Assembly (NCBI GenBank): GCA_028285595.1
Contig: JANQOW010000110.1
Coordinates: 1 to 33,407, forward strand
Length of the DNA stretch: 33,407 bases
Direction: 5' to 3'
Source of the DNA: Hyphomicrobiales bacterium
GTDB taxonomy: Bacteria; Pseudomonadota; Alphaproteobacteria; Rhizobiales; CAJQND01
Shown here: positions 17,282-25,359 of the stretch, in pieces
Position numbering within the stretch: the first letter of the stretch is position 1
How the letters are laid out: every line of letters starts with the position of its first letter
The notes under the pieces: model-generated
What the model saw: only the letters and a program-made list of their open reading frames with translations
What the model was told of the DNA's origin: nothing
Databases searched by the model: none
Program-made: the position numbers and the translations under genes

Positions 17282-18301
17282 ATGGCCACCTGGCTTACGT
17301 CATTAAAGACAGCTTTACTGATCCTAACTGTGCTGGGCGGAACACAAACGCCCTTGGCGCATGCCGCCGACGCCGCGCAGAGCAACACGCCCAACCACAC
17401 GTTTTGGCGATCGGTTTTTGAGCGTCCAGCAGAAGGCGGCACAAGCCGGACAGATGACGACAGAGTGGCACTGAAAACGAAGCTTGGTCAGCAGCTCTTC
17501 AACGATCCACGCCTGTCTGGCGGTGCGGATATGTCATGCGCAACCTGCCACGACCCAGCGCTGGCGTTCACCGACGGCCTGGCCAAGGCGCGTGGTCGCG
17601 GCGGCTCGCGGCTGAGGCGGAACACACCGTCGATCTACAATCTCGCATCCAGTTCCCGATTCAATTGGGACGCGAGCGCCAACAGCCTTGAAAGCCAGGC
17701 TATCGGACCGATCACGCATCCAAATGAGATGAACGGATCGTTCGAGAGCATTATCGCTCGGCTTGGCAAGGACACAGGCCTCCGCAAATCGTTCAACGGC
17801 GCCTTCGGCTCACCGGGCCTCTCCAAGGAGCGCATTCTTGAAGCGGTCTCCACCTATGTGCGTTCACTTGTGTCACCGCAGACCCGCTTTGACGCTTGGG
17901 TGAGCGGTGACGAAACCGCTCTCAGCGCTGCTGAAAAACGCGGCTTCACCCTGTTTGTCGGTAAGGCGGGGTGTGTGAGCTGCCATTCAGGCTGGCGCTT
18001 CACGGACGATTCCCTCCACGATATTGGGGTGAAGAGTGATGACCCCGGCAATTCGGCGGTGTCCGGAGGGCATCCGAAGATTCCCAGTTTCAAAACGCCC
18101 GGGCTGCGGGAGCTGTCGAAAACCGCGCCTTATATGCACAACGGATCAATAGCCACGCTCGAAGGCGTGATTGAACATTACAGCGATGGATTTATCGATC
18201 GCCCGTCCTTATCCAGCAATATGCGCCGTGACCTCGAACTGACCCCGCAAGAGACATCGGATCTGGTCGACTTTCTGTTGTCGTTGTCGAGCGGGGAATG
18301 A
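17282..18301 (+). CDS. Diheme cytochrome c peroxidase / MauG-family protein
   Basis: Two c-type heme motifs are present, CATCH (86-90) and CVSCH (231-235). The text around them (LFNDPRLSGGADMSCATCH and TPGLRELSKTAPYMHNGS) is characteristic of bacterial CCP/MauG proteins; Met285 is placed as the usual axial ligand of the electron-transfer heme. Length from ATG 17282 is 339 residues including a signal peptide (LLILTVLGGTQTPLAHA). A TTG at 17270 is also in frame but no better supported. The protein would reduce H2O2 in the periplasm using electrons from small cytochromes, or oxidise a protein or peptide partner as MauG does. A 48-residue protein is encoded 119 bases downstream, which could be such a partner or be unrelated. 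Confidence 0.92.
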   Translation: MATWLTSLKTALLILTVLGGTQTPLAHAADAAQSNTPNHTFWRSVFERPAEGGTSRTDDDRVALKTKLGQQLFNDPRLSGGADMSCATCHDPALAFTDGLAKARGRGGSRLRRNTPSIYNLASSSRFNWDASANSLESQAIGPITHPNEMNGSFESIIARLGKDTGLRKSFNGAFGSPGLSKERILEAVSTYVRSLVSPQTRFDAWVSGDETALSAAEKRGFTLFVGKAGCVSCHSGWRFTDDSLHDIGVKSDDPGNSAVSGGHPKIPSFKTPGLRELSKTAPYMHNGSIATLEGVIEHYSDGFIDRPSLSSNMRRDLELTPQETSDLVDFLLSLSSGE

Positions 18302-18420
18302 ACATCGGGACAGTGGTTTGAGATCTGGCGTTGCGGCACAGTTCTGGCGAACCGGACTGAACCACTGATCCAAACGCTCCTGGATTTCGTTAACCAAATG
18401 ATAAACGACGGGAGACACCA

Positions 18421-18567
18421 ATGCCAAAAGTTGCACAAGAGCTCGCCGCTATGTTGGAAAAACAGATTTCCATCATAAAATCTGAAGTTGACCCAAGCAT
18501 CATCGCAACCATGAAAAGCGAAGTGCTGCAACTGCGCTTGCTTGCTGCGCTGGAAACCACTGCTTGA
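18421..18567 (+). CDS. Small hypothetical protein of 48 residues
   Basis: The ATG at 18421 is preceded by GGGAG with six bases spacing, a good match. The product (starts MPKVAQELAAMLEKQISIIK) is almost entirely predicted amphipathic helix and has no signal peptide or cysteine. It could fold as a helical hairpin or coiled coil. A stem-loop follows the stop closely. It lies between the CCP/MauG-like gene and the CIA30 gene on the same strand. I do not recognise the family. Confidence 0.6.
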   Translation: MPKVAQELAAMLEKQISIIKSEVDPSIIATMKSEVLQLRLLAALETTA

Positions 18568-18574
18568 GGCTCCA

Positions 18575-18590
18575 GCCTTGAAGGCAAGGC
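18575..18590 (+). terminator. Possible terminator hairpin after the small protein gene
   Basis: A 6-bp stem GCCTTG/CAAGGC with loop AAGG starts 8 bases after the small gene's stop. No T-tract follows. Confidence 0.35.
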
Positions 18591-18798
18591 AACGTCTGAG
18601 AACAGCACCTTAGGCTACCGCGGTGGGCCGGAGGGTCGCGCCACGCGGGGAGCGTTCAAACCAAATGTACGCACTAAACTGCGCCTTATGAAGTCCCGCT
18701 TGCAATCCGGGAACGCCGATGGCTTGGGGTAACCGCCAAGGCCGGCCGCAGATCCAACAGTGTACCCACTTCCCAATTCACTGCACGCAAGGCATTCA

Positions 18799-19413
18799 AT
18801 GCAAGCAAACTGGTTTAGACATCGCATGTTCGGATTTTGGATCGCAGCCGCCACATTGGCGGGCGTGGTACTGTCAAACTCCAGCGCTCACTCAAAAATC
18901 GACAACATGGTCATCGACACCTTCTCAGACAGCTCACTGACATCTCCTCTCGGCACCACATGGCGAGGTGTCAGCGACAATGTTATGGGCGGAATCTCTC
19001 AAGCGACCATAGCGCATGTGGCCGATGGCGAGCACAGTTGCCTGCGGCTCACCGGGGAAGTTCGGCTGGAAAATAACGGCGGCTTCGTTCAGGCAGCGCT
19101 CGGTCTAAAGCGCGATGGAGGCCATTTCGATGCGACAGAATTCAGTGGCATCAGGATCGTTATGAAGGGCAACAACGAACAGTACTCCATCCATTTGCGC
19201 ACCGCGGACAACTCCCGTCCGTGGCAGTCTTATCGTGCCCACTTCACGGCAAGCCCGGAAATGCAGACTTTAGACATCCCGTTCACGGCCTTTGAGCCGT
19301 ATCGGATTGATGCCCCGTTGGACGTTGCAAAGCTGCGGCGCATAGGTTTGGTTGCGATCGGCCGGCGGTTCCAGGCGGACCTGCAAGTATGCCGGCTCGA
19401 ATTCTACAACTGA
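18799..19413 (+). CDS. Exported CIA30-domain protein
   Basis: The 204-residue product contains a CIA30 (NADH:ubiquinone oxidoreductase intermediate-associated protein 30) galactose-binding-like beta-sandwich: TWRGVSDNVMGGIS, LRLTGEVRLENNGGFVQ, FSGIRIVMKGNNEQYSIHLRT and IPFTAFEP. The N-terminus up to about 37 looks like a signal peptide (FGFWIAAATLAGVVLSNSSAHS). The ATG at 18799 has AAGG six bases upstream and is preferred over a GTG at 18760. Despite the name, most bacterial members have no shown link to complex I; binding of a sugar or a protein partner is plausible. It is convergent with the next gene, only 28 bases away. Confidence 0.82.
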   Translation: MQANWFRHRMFGFWIAAATLAGVVLSNSSAHSKIDNMVIDTFSDSSLTSPLGTTWRGVSDNVMGGISQATIAHVADGEHSCLRLTGEVRLENNGGFVQAALGLKRDGGHFDATEFSGIRIVMKGNNEQYSIHLRTADNSRPWQSYRAHFTASPEMQTLDIPFTAFEPYRIDAPLDVAKLRRIGLVAIGRRFQADLQVCRLEFYN

Positions 19414-19441
19414 CACCGGTCACCAGCACGCCCAGATCGGC

Positions 19442-19945
19442 TTACCCGGCGCAGGCAACCGATTTCACTGTGGCCTTGGCGTCCTTCTGAAAGGCCGCTT
19501 GACTGGTACGGCCCGCAGTTTTTGCGACTATCTTTGCTCCAACAATCTCCGCGTCAGCGACCGTGATTTCACGGTTGTTGACCGTATCATCCACGTCGAT
19601 TGTGAACGAGACGCTTTCTTGCGGTTCCAGACCGAGCAGATCGAGTGTGATCTTGTTTTGGCCGTCCTTCACAGTCGGGATGGACGCGAGCTTGCTTTTA
19701 CCGCTGGTCAACTCGAAAGGCTGAAACACCTGGACGCCTGCGCCCGAACCGGTCGTATCGAATATGAGGCCGTAGGGAGATCCGCTCAAATCGATTGAAA
19801 CGAGCGTAGCGCCGAGCGCGCAGTCGCCCACATTGGATATCGTAAAGCGGTCTTTGGGTGCGCCTTCGTCAAACTGCACCTGCAGGTCAGCGAGCGCAGG
19901 TGTGGACATAGCCAAGGCAAAAGCCAGTGCCGATAGGTATTTCAT
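19442..19945 (-). CDS. Exported protein of unknown function
   Basis: From ATG 19945 (GGGAG six bases upstream) the product has 167 residues with a clear signal peptide (MKYLSALAFALAMSTPALA). The mature part is beta-rich (DRFTISNVGDCALGATLVSIDLSG; NKITLDLLGLEPQESVSFTIDVDD) and looks like a single immunoglobulin-like or beta-sandwich domain with two cysteines (near 40 and 165). No enzyme motif is visible. A much longer in-frame extension to 20113 is rejected because the signal peptide and ribosome binding site fix the start. It is divergent from the next exported protein, which may share regulation. Confidence 0.75.
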   Translation of the reverse strand: MKYLSALAFALAMSTPALADLQVQFDEGAPKDRFTISNVGDCALGATLVSIDLSGSPYGLIFDTTGSGAGVQVFQPFELTSGKSKLASIPTVKDGQNKITLDLLGLEPQESVSFTIDVDDTVNNREITVADAEIVGAKIVAKTAGRTSQAAFQKDAKATVKSVACAG

Positions 19946-20148
19946 GTTGGACTCCCAGGGTTTTCGCATCACTATACGTCTGGTGGTCTCTGTTGGTTTA
20001 GGAGCATCAGCTTGAGCCGCCGGCTTTTGAACTTTCCGCTCAACACGTGTAGATGTGCAAGGAGCGCTTTGCAGCGGGTAAAACGCGGCGGACGGCATCT
20101 CCTGACGTGGCATAAGCGGTTCAAACGAAATTCGATCGGAGGACGATA

Positions 20149-20745
20149 ATGCGAGCTCTAAGTGTCTTAGTATTGTTCGCGCTCACAACGGGAAGTCCCG
20201 CCTGGGCCGAGACCTGCCAAGAGAAGTTCATGCGGATACTTGTAGAGCGCAACGAGCTGGGGCCCGTGAAAATCCACGTAACACAGAAGATCAAGGGCGG
20301 TATGGCGTCGAAAAACTGGAACTACCAGGACGGGGCCGGCAACTGGATGTCAGAAGGTATCGAACCAGCGAACCTGCCCTGGACGCTGGTTCAGGGAGAT
20401 ACGATGTACTCCTCAACGGACAAGGGCAAGAGTTGGAAAAAGGTGAGAACTCTGGACGCCGCTCACGACCCGACCGCAACAGAAAAACTGTTGCGCGAGC
20501 GGGCCAAGACCACAAGACAGGCTCAGTGCAGCACCGAAGACCTCAACGGCGTCCCTCATGAGGTGGTCCAAGCCACCTATGACATGCTGGGCCAATTCAA
20601 TGCCGAGGTGAGCGATAAGTATTGGGTGCACCCGGAGACCGGCTACATTCCGCAACTTGAGACGGTCATGAAAACAAAGACCTTTGAAAGCTACACATTG
20701 CAACGGGTCGAGCCCACTCCGGACTTGCAGCTTCCCAAACCCTAG
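20149..20745 (+). CDS. Exported protein of unknown function, LolA-like in outline
   Basis: The ATG at 20149 is preceded by GGAGG with ideal spacing. The 198-residue product has a signal peptide (MRALSVLVLFALTTGSPAWA). The mature part contains alternating beta segments and short helices (KIHVTQKIKGG, NWMSEGIEPANLPWTLVQGD, SDKYWVHPETGYIPQLETVM) reminiscent of the LolA/LolB-like curved sheet, but no diagnostic motif is present, so the comparison is only structural. Cys23 and Cys127 could pair. It is alone on this strand and ends convergent to the peroxiredoxin gene. Confidence 0.72.
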   Translation: MRALSVLVLFALTTGSPAWAETCQEKFMRILVERNELGPVKIHVTQKIKGGMASKNWNYQDGAGNWMSEGIEPANLPWTLVQGDTMYSSTDKGKSWKKVRTLDAAHDPTATEKLLRERAKTTRQAQCSTEDLNGVPHEVVQATYDMLGQFNAEVSDKYWVHPETGYIPQLETVMKTKTFESYTLQRVEPTPDLQLPKP

Positions 20746-20818
20746 CGAGCCAAAGAACTTTCACACGAAACCTCTGCGCCCCACCTACCCCTTTTGGTGT
20801 GCGGTCAATGGGTGTGCA

Positions 20819-20856
20819 GCCCATCTCGCCTCCAGCAACGCCGGAGCAAGATGGGC
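20819..20856. terminator. Inverted repeat between convergent genes, likely bidirectional terminator
   Basis: GCCCATCT (20819-20826) pairs with AGATGGGC (20849-20856), with further partial pairing inside. It lies between the stop of the exported protein (+) and the stop of the peroxiredoxin (-). There is no T-run. Confidence 0.45.
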
Positions 20857-20878
20857 CGCAGTAAAGAGATCAGAACAG

Positions 20879-21538
20879 CTAGCTTGGCTGCTCCACGTAA
20901 CGGATGTACGGCTTTGGGGCCCTCCAACCTTTCGGATACGCCACCTTCGCTTCATCGTCAGAAACCGACGGGGGGATGATCACATCGTCACCCGGTTTCC
21001 AGTTGACCGGCGTTGCTAACCGATGCGTTTCCCCAAGCTGTAAGCCGTCGAGAGCGCGCAGGATCTCCTCAAAGTTCCGGCCACAAGTCATCGGATACGC
21101 AATGATGAGACGGATCGTCTTGTCCGGCGCGATCACAAACACCGAACGCACAGTGGCATTGTCTGCGGCCGTGCGCATGGTTGCCGTTTGCCCTGCTTCC
21201 GCGGGCAGCATGCCATAGAGCTTGGCGATCTTCAGATCGTTATCGCCAACCAGTGGAAAATTCGGGGCATGGCCGGTGATCTCCTCAATATCCTTTGCCC
21301 ATTTGACATGCTGACCCACCGGGTCCACCCCGAGGCCAATGATGGCGCAGTTGCGCTTAACGAACTCCGGCTTGAGTCTCGCCATTTCACCGAGCTCAGT
21401 GGTGCACACCGGAGTGAAATCCTTCGGATGTGAAAACAGCATGCACCATCTGTCGCCAATCCAGTCGTGAAAATCGATGTTGCCCTTTGTGGTGTGGGCA
21501 GTGAAGTTTGGAGCGGTGTCGCCGATCTTAAGAGACAT
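20879..21538 (-). CDS. 1-Cys peroxiredoxin (Prx6 type)
   Basis: The 219-residue protein carries the peroxiredoxin active site HPKDFTPVCTTE, with Pro38, Thr42 and peroxidatic Cys45. Its length, the long C-terminal dimerisation part (DDVIIPPSVSDDEAKVAYPKGW) and the GLGVDPVGQHVKWAKDIEE region match the Prx6 subfamily. Cysteines also occur at 32 and around 80 and 153, but no typical resolving Cys motif is seen. It reduces H2O2 and organic hydroperoxides in the cytoplasm. GGAG lies six bases before the ATG. It is divergent from the large BTAD regulator with about 230 bases between them, so a regulatory link is possible. Confidence 0.93.
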   Translation of the reverse strand: MSLKIGDTAPNFTAHTTKGNIDFHDWIGDRWCMLFSHPKDFTPVCTTELGEMARLKPEFVKRNCAIIGLGVDPVGQHVKWAKDIEEITGHAPNFPLVGDNDLKIAKLYGMLPAEAGQTATMRTAADNATVRSVFVIAPDKTIRLIIAYPMTCGRNFEEILRALDGLQLGETHRLATPVNWKPGDDVIIPPSVSDDEAKVAYPKGWRAPKPYIRYVEQPS

Positions 21539-21770
21539 GTGTATTCTCCGTTATTGTGTTTATTCATATGACAACGTCCGGCAATCCGGACGGGTTGGAG
21601 GCCTTTTACTGAGGAGGTGCGATCTGGGACGGCAACGTTGCGTGATAAATGCATGATATCGTGCGGCGCAAACGTGAAATCTCCACATTTGGGCTCAAAT
21701 AAGCGGCGCCTGGGCTTGGAACCGAACGCTGGGCTGGTTCGTAGAGAGCGCAAACGGAGACAACACATCA

Positions 21771-23825
21771 ATGCAGATTGCCGCCAGAGCAGAAGACAGA
21801 ATGGAAGACCGGCTGAAGGTCCAGCTTCTAGGCGGCTTTGCCACGTTTCCCGGAGAGGCGTTTCGGCCCTTGACCAAGAAGACGCGGCTGCTGTTCGCCT
21901 ACCTTTGCTTGAGCGCCGGCAATGATGTGGCGCGCAGCTCTCTAAAGGCCTTGCTCTGGAGCGACCGGAGCGAGTTTCAGGCCTCAGGCAGCTTGCGCCG
22001 TTCACTGGCGGATATCCGCAAGCTCATCAACCAGCATCTGTTTCCAGACATTCTGAGCGCAACGGCAGATACGGTGCGTATTGATGCCAATGCCGTGGAC
22101 GTGGACGCTTTGGATTTTGAGCGCGATGCACAAACTTGCGATGAGCATAGGTTGCGCGATGCTGCTCACGCTTATGGAGGCGACCTCCTGGTTGGCGTAA
22201 CGATCCCCGATCCTGCGTTCGAGGAGTGGCTCGACGTCGAACGGCAACGGCTGCGCGCTCTGGCCTTGGCCGTCTGCGAGCAACTTGCCGACATTGCGTC
22301 AGAACCACAAAGCTGGGATGCCGCAGAAGCGATGGCGCGCCGTCTTCTGTCCCAAGATCCCTCATGCGAAGAGGCCCATCGCGCTTTGATCTTGTGCTTC
22401 CAACGCACGGGGCGGACGAATGCTGCGGTCCGCCAGTTCTCGATTTGCTCAGAAGCGCTGTGGGCCCATTTGGGTGTGGAGCCGGAGGAACGGACCAAAC
22501 GGCTGCTGGAAACCCCGGGTCAGTCCGTCGTTCTGCCACTGCACACATCCGCGGCCCGCGCCCGCATATCGCAGGACACAGCCGCGCCGCAGCAGCCGAC
22601 GGATCTCGCCCCTCCCCTCCTAACGGCAGATCGCCCGGTAATCGCGGTTCGGCCGCTGGCCAATCTCTCCGGCGATCCGGACCAGAATTACTTTTCCGAC
22701 GGTCTCACAGAAGACATCATTACCGAGCTCTCGAGATTCTCATCCCTGAGCGTGGTTGCACGCAGTTCCATGTTTGCCTACCGCGACCGGGAGGTTGATC
22801 TCTTTGAAGCCGGCAGGGCCCTGGGAGCACAGTACGTCCTGGAGGGCAGTGTGAGAAAGTCAGGACAGCGCATCCGCCTCACCGCGCAGCTGGCCGATAC
22901 CGAAACAGGGCACCGGGTCTGGGCGGAGCGTTACGACAGAACGTTGGACAACATCTTCGAAATGCAGGACGAGCTTGTCCACACGATCGTTTCTGCGCTC
23001 CCCGGCCGAATAGAGCAATCGGACCGTAAGAGATCCATCCGCAAGCCGCCAGAGAGCCTGGTGGCCTATGACTATTATCTCAGGGCTCTGGAGTATGAGC
23101 GGCAGTACGATCGCATCAGTATTGTCCGTGGCCGAGTGGCCCTGGAAAAAGCTGTTGAGCTTGATCCAGGCTTCGCCCGCGCTCATGCCTTGCTGGCCTT
23201 TTTCACCTTCGCTCAGCAATGGTTCGATGACATCGTCGATGACACCGCCCTGGATCGGGCGGTCAGACTTGGCAAAAGGGCCATCGAGCTCGATCCGAAC
23301 GACAATGATTGCTATGCCAAACTCGGGACCGCGTACTTGAGCCGATGTGACTATGATCAGGCGCGCCACTATCTCGAGCAGGCCATTGAAATGAACCCGC
23401 ACGATGCCTGGACCTGGTCTCATTATGCTTGGCTGCTCACCACGGTTGGCGAACACGAAACGTCCCTGCAGTACTTGGGAAATCGCGAGGCAATCGACCC
23501 TTACCCACCAAATTGGCATTGGGAAACGCGAGGTATCTCAGAATACTCTCTTCGCCGGTACAGTGATGCGGCCGTCACATTCAACCGCATAGTCGGCCCA
23601 TGTCACTGGATCAGAGGCCTTCTGGCCGCCTGTCTCGGGCAACTGGGCGAGCACGAAGAGGCAAGACGGCAATGGGCACGGATGCTCCGCGAGCAACCGG
23701 GCGCCTCTATCGAGAGCATATTTGCTGCCGACAGCAACACCATGCAGCAGACTGCAGACGTGGAGCATTGGCTGGAAGGCTTGCAGAAAGCCGGGATCAC
23801 CGATGGCCTGAGCGCCCAAACTTGA
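21771..23825 (+). CDS. SARP-like transcriptional regulator: winged helix, BTAD, TolB-like domain and TPR
   Basis: The 684-residue protein begins with an OmpR/SARP-type winged helix (about 11-110: LLGGFATFPGEAFRPLTKKT, LRRSLADIRK). A bacterial transcriptional activator domain follows (about 112-248, FEEWLDVERQRLRALA and RALILCFQRTGRTNAAVRQF). Next is a TolB-N/FlgO-like domain (about 287-410: VIAVRPLANLSGDPDQNYF, VLEGSVRKSGQRIRLTAQL), then TPR repeats to the end (for example AIELDPNDNDCYAKLGTAYL). This order is common in Hyphomicrobiales regulators related to class III adenylate cyclase proteins, but no cyclase domain is present. ATG 21771 has GGAG ten bases upstream; ATG 21801 is an alternative. 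It lies between the peroxiredoxin and the guanidine operon, either of which could be a target. What it senses is unknown. Confidence 0.88.
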   Translation: MQIAARAEDRMEDRLKVQLLGGFATFPGEAFRPLTKKTRLLFAYLCLSAGNDVARSSLKALLWSDRSEFQASGSLRRSLADIRKLINQHLFPDILSATADTVRIDANAVDVDALDFERDAQTCDEHRLRDAAHAYGGDLLVGVTIPDPAFEEWLDVERQRLRALALAVCEQLADIASEPQSWDAAEAMARRLLSQDPSCEEAHRALILCFQRTGRTNAAVRQFSICSEALWAHLGVEPEERTKRLLETPGQSVVLPLHTSAARARISQDTAAPQQPTDLAPPLLTADRPVIAVRPLANLSGDPDQNYFSDGLTEDIITELSRFSSLSVVARSSMFAYRDREVDLFEAGRALGAQYVLEGSVRKSGQRIRLTAQLADTETGHRVWAERYDRTLDNIFEMQDELVHTIVSALPGRIEQSDRKRSIRKPPESLVAYDYYLRALEYERQYDRISIVRGRVALEKAVELDPGFARAHALLAFFTFAQQWFDDIVDDTALDRAVRLGKRAIELDPNDNDCYAKLGTAYLSRCDYDQARHYLEQAIEMNPHDAWTWSHYAWLLTTVGEHETSLQYLGNREAIDPYPPNWHWETRGISEYSLRRYSDAAVTFNRIVGPCHWIRGLLAACLGQLGEHEEARRQWARMLREQPGASIESIFAADSNTMQQTADVEHWLEGLQKAGITDGLSAQT

Positions 23826-23856
23826 GTTGCGGGCGCTGCAGAACCCGCCAATCCGA

Positions 23857-23889
23857 ACTGCCGCCTATTTGGGCAGTCGACGGAAAGTC
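23857..23889 (+). terminator. Tandem stem-loops after the regulator gene
   Basis: ACTGCC/GGCAGT (23857-23862 and 23872-23877) is directly followed by a small CGAC-GGAAA-GTCG hairpin and an A/T-rich stretch. Together they are a plausible but weak terminator. Confidence 0.35.
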
Positions 23890-24013
23890 GGCTAAAATTT
23901 AGGCGATTTTCCAGTCAGATCGCCCAGAACCGCGCCAGAACAATCATCGCAAAAATCCAATAAAACCTTGAAATATATATTGTAAGTCCAAGAACGCCTT
24001 CACCGAGCAAAGG

Positions 24014-24029
24014 TTGGCACATCGCTTGC
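24014..24029 (+). promoter_or_regulatory. Sigma-54 (RpoN) type -24/-12 promoter
   Basis: TTGGCAC-ATCGC-TTGC matches the sigma-54 consensus YTGGCACGNNNNTTGC at nearly all fixed positions, with exactly ten bases between the GG and GC pairs. The predicted start site, twelve bases after the GC, is near 24041, only a few bases before the riboswitch. Sigma-54 promoters need an enhancer-binding activator such as NtrC; no obvious NtrC site was recognised upstream. Confidence 0.75.
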
Positions 24030-24046
24030 GATGTCATGGGGGTGCA

Positions 24047-24157
24047 GGGCATCTAGGGTTCCGGTTCTCGTCAAACACGAACGCAGGTCCGAGAGATGCA
24101 ACCCTCGACGAACAGCCAAGAGAGGGTGACACGGCGGGATAAAAGCCCGGGAGTTAA
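24047..24157 (+). ncRNA. Guanidine-I riboswitch (ykkC class)
   Basis: The conserved blocks of the guanidine-I aptamer occur in order with normal spacing: CTAGGGTTCCG (24053-24063), GGTCCGAGAG (24086-24095) and ACACGGCGGGATAAAAGCCC through CGGGAG (24129-24153). AGGGTT (24055-24060) pairs with AACCCT (24109-24114) as the first helix. This class binds guanidinium and turns on expression of guanidine export, carboxylation or uptake genes. Its position in front of the ABC importer and the arginase-family hydrolase fits that role exactly. Confidence 0.93.
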
Positions 24158-24190
24158 CTGTGCAGGTTTGCGCGCGCAAACCTCTCCCGG
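24147..24190 (+). promoter_or_regulatory. Putative riboswitch expression platform
   Basis: CCGGGAG at the 3' end of the aptamer (24147-24153) can pair with CTCCCGG (24184-24190). These enclose a perfect 20-base palindrome (24164-24183). Pairing of the outer arms would compete with the aptamer's last helix, so ligand binding could prevent it. No T-tract follows, so rho-dependent or translational effects are also possible. A further hairpin (ACCGG 24217-24221 with CCGGT 24230-24234) stands just before the ribosome binding site AGGAGAGG. Confidence 0.5.
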
Positions 24191-24259
24191 TCTGTGCGCA
24201 CTGACCTTGTTTGGACACCGGTCTAAAGGCCGGTCACACAGCAGGAGAGGCGTTCAATC

Positions 24260-25336
24260 ATGAAACGAACTTTGATTACATCCTTGTGTTTCGCGCTAGC
24301 GATGGCGGTAACCGTCCTATCGCAAATAGGTCCAGCCCAAGCCGCAAAGAAGAGCGAGTTCAAAGTTTGCTGGTCGATTTACGTGGGCTGGATGCCCTGG
24401 GGCTACCTCCAGGATTCGGGCATCATGAAGAAGTGGGCCGACAAGTACGGCATCAAAGTCGACATCGTACAGATCAACGACTACGTGGAGTCCATCAACC
24501 AGTACACCGCTGGCGCCTATGACGGGTGTTCCATGACAAATATGGACGGCCTGTCCATTCCGGCAGGCGGCGGCATCGACACAACGGCTTTGATCGTCGG
24601 CGACTATTCCAATGGCAATGATGGAATCGTGTTGAAAGACAAGAAGACCCTGGCCGATATCAAGGGCCAGAAGGTCAATCTGGTTGAGCTGTCCGTCTCG
24701 CACTATCTGCTGGCCCGGGCGCTCGACAGCGTTGGTCTTTCCGAAAAAGACGTGACGGTGGTCAATACATCTGATGCCGATATGGTTGCCGCCTATGCCA
24801 CGCCTGACGTCACATCGGTCGTAACCTGGAACCCGCTCCTCTCTCAAATCGCAGGAGAGGTAAACAGCACTCAAGTCTTCGACAGCGCGGCAATCCCAGG
24901 CGAAATCATCGACATCATGATGGTCAACACGCAAACTCTGGCCGACAACCCGGATTTCGGAAAAGCCTTGGTCGGGGCCTGGTATGAGCTGATGGGCATT
25001 ATGTCGTCCGACACGCCTGAAGGTATCGCTGCGCGTACGGCCATGGCCAAGGCGTCGGGCACCGATCTCGCCGGATACGATGCTCAGCTTGCCACCACAA
25101 AGATGTTCTACAAGCCTGCCGAGAGCGTGGAGTTCGTAACCTCCGCGGGGCTGCCCAAAACGATGAAGTTTGTTGCAGAGTTTCTCTTCTCAAAAGGCAT
25201 CCTGGGCGAAGGCGCACCCAATGCAGGCTTCGTCGGGGTGAGTTTTCCAAGCGGTGAGATTTACGGTGACAAGAGCAACGTGAAGCTCAGGTTCGACACC
25301 ACCTACATGCAGATGGCGGCCAACGGTAAGCTCTGA
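24260..25336 (+). CDS. ABC importer substrate-binding protein, probably for guanidine
   Basis: The 358-residue product has a signal peptide (LCFALAMAVTVLSQIGPAQA) and the fold pattern of NitT/TauT/SsuA-type binding proteins: VGWMPWGYLQDSGIMKKWAD, AYDGCSMTNMDGLSIPA, GQKVNLVELSVSHYLLARAL and a long helical C-terminal half. Proteins of this type downstream of guanidine-I riboswitches are often annotated as putative urea transport components. The riboswitch and hydrolase here make guanidine, or a closely related molecule, the more likely ligand. The start follows AGGAGAGG by nine bases. Secreted to the periplasm, it delivers substrate to the permease encoded 23 bases downstream. Confidence 0.88.
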   Translation: MKRTLITSLCFALAMAVTVLSQIGPAQAAKKSEFKVCWSIYVGWMPWGYLQDSGIMKKWADKYGIKVDIVQINDYVESINQYTAGAYDGCSMTNMDGLSIPAGGGIDTTALIVGDYSNGNDGIVLKDKKTLADIKGQKVNLVELSVSHYLLARALDSVGLSEKDVTVVNTSDADMVAAYATPDVTSVVTWNPLLSQIAGEVNSTQVFDSAAIPGEIIDIMMVNTQTLADNPDFGKALVGAWYELMGIMSSDTPEGIAARTAMAKASGTDLAGYDAQLATTKMFYKPAESVEFVTSAGLPKTMKFVAEFLFSKGILGEGAPNAGFVGVSFPSGEIYGDKSNVKLRFDTTYMQMAANGKL

Positions 25337-25359
25337 GCCCGCTGCGGGTAGGCGCTCAT

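Noticed and set aside
19946..20113. N-terminal extension of the exported protein to 20113
   Set aside because: The signal peptide and GGGAG fix the start at 19945.
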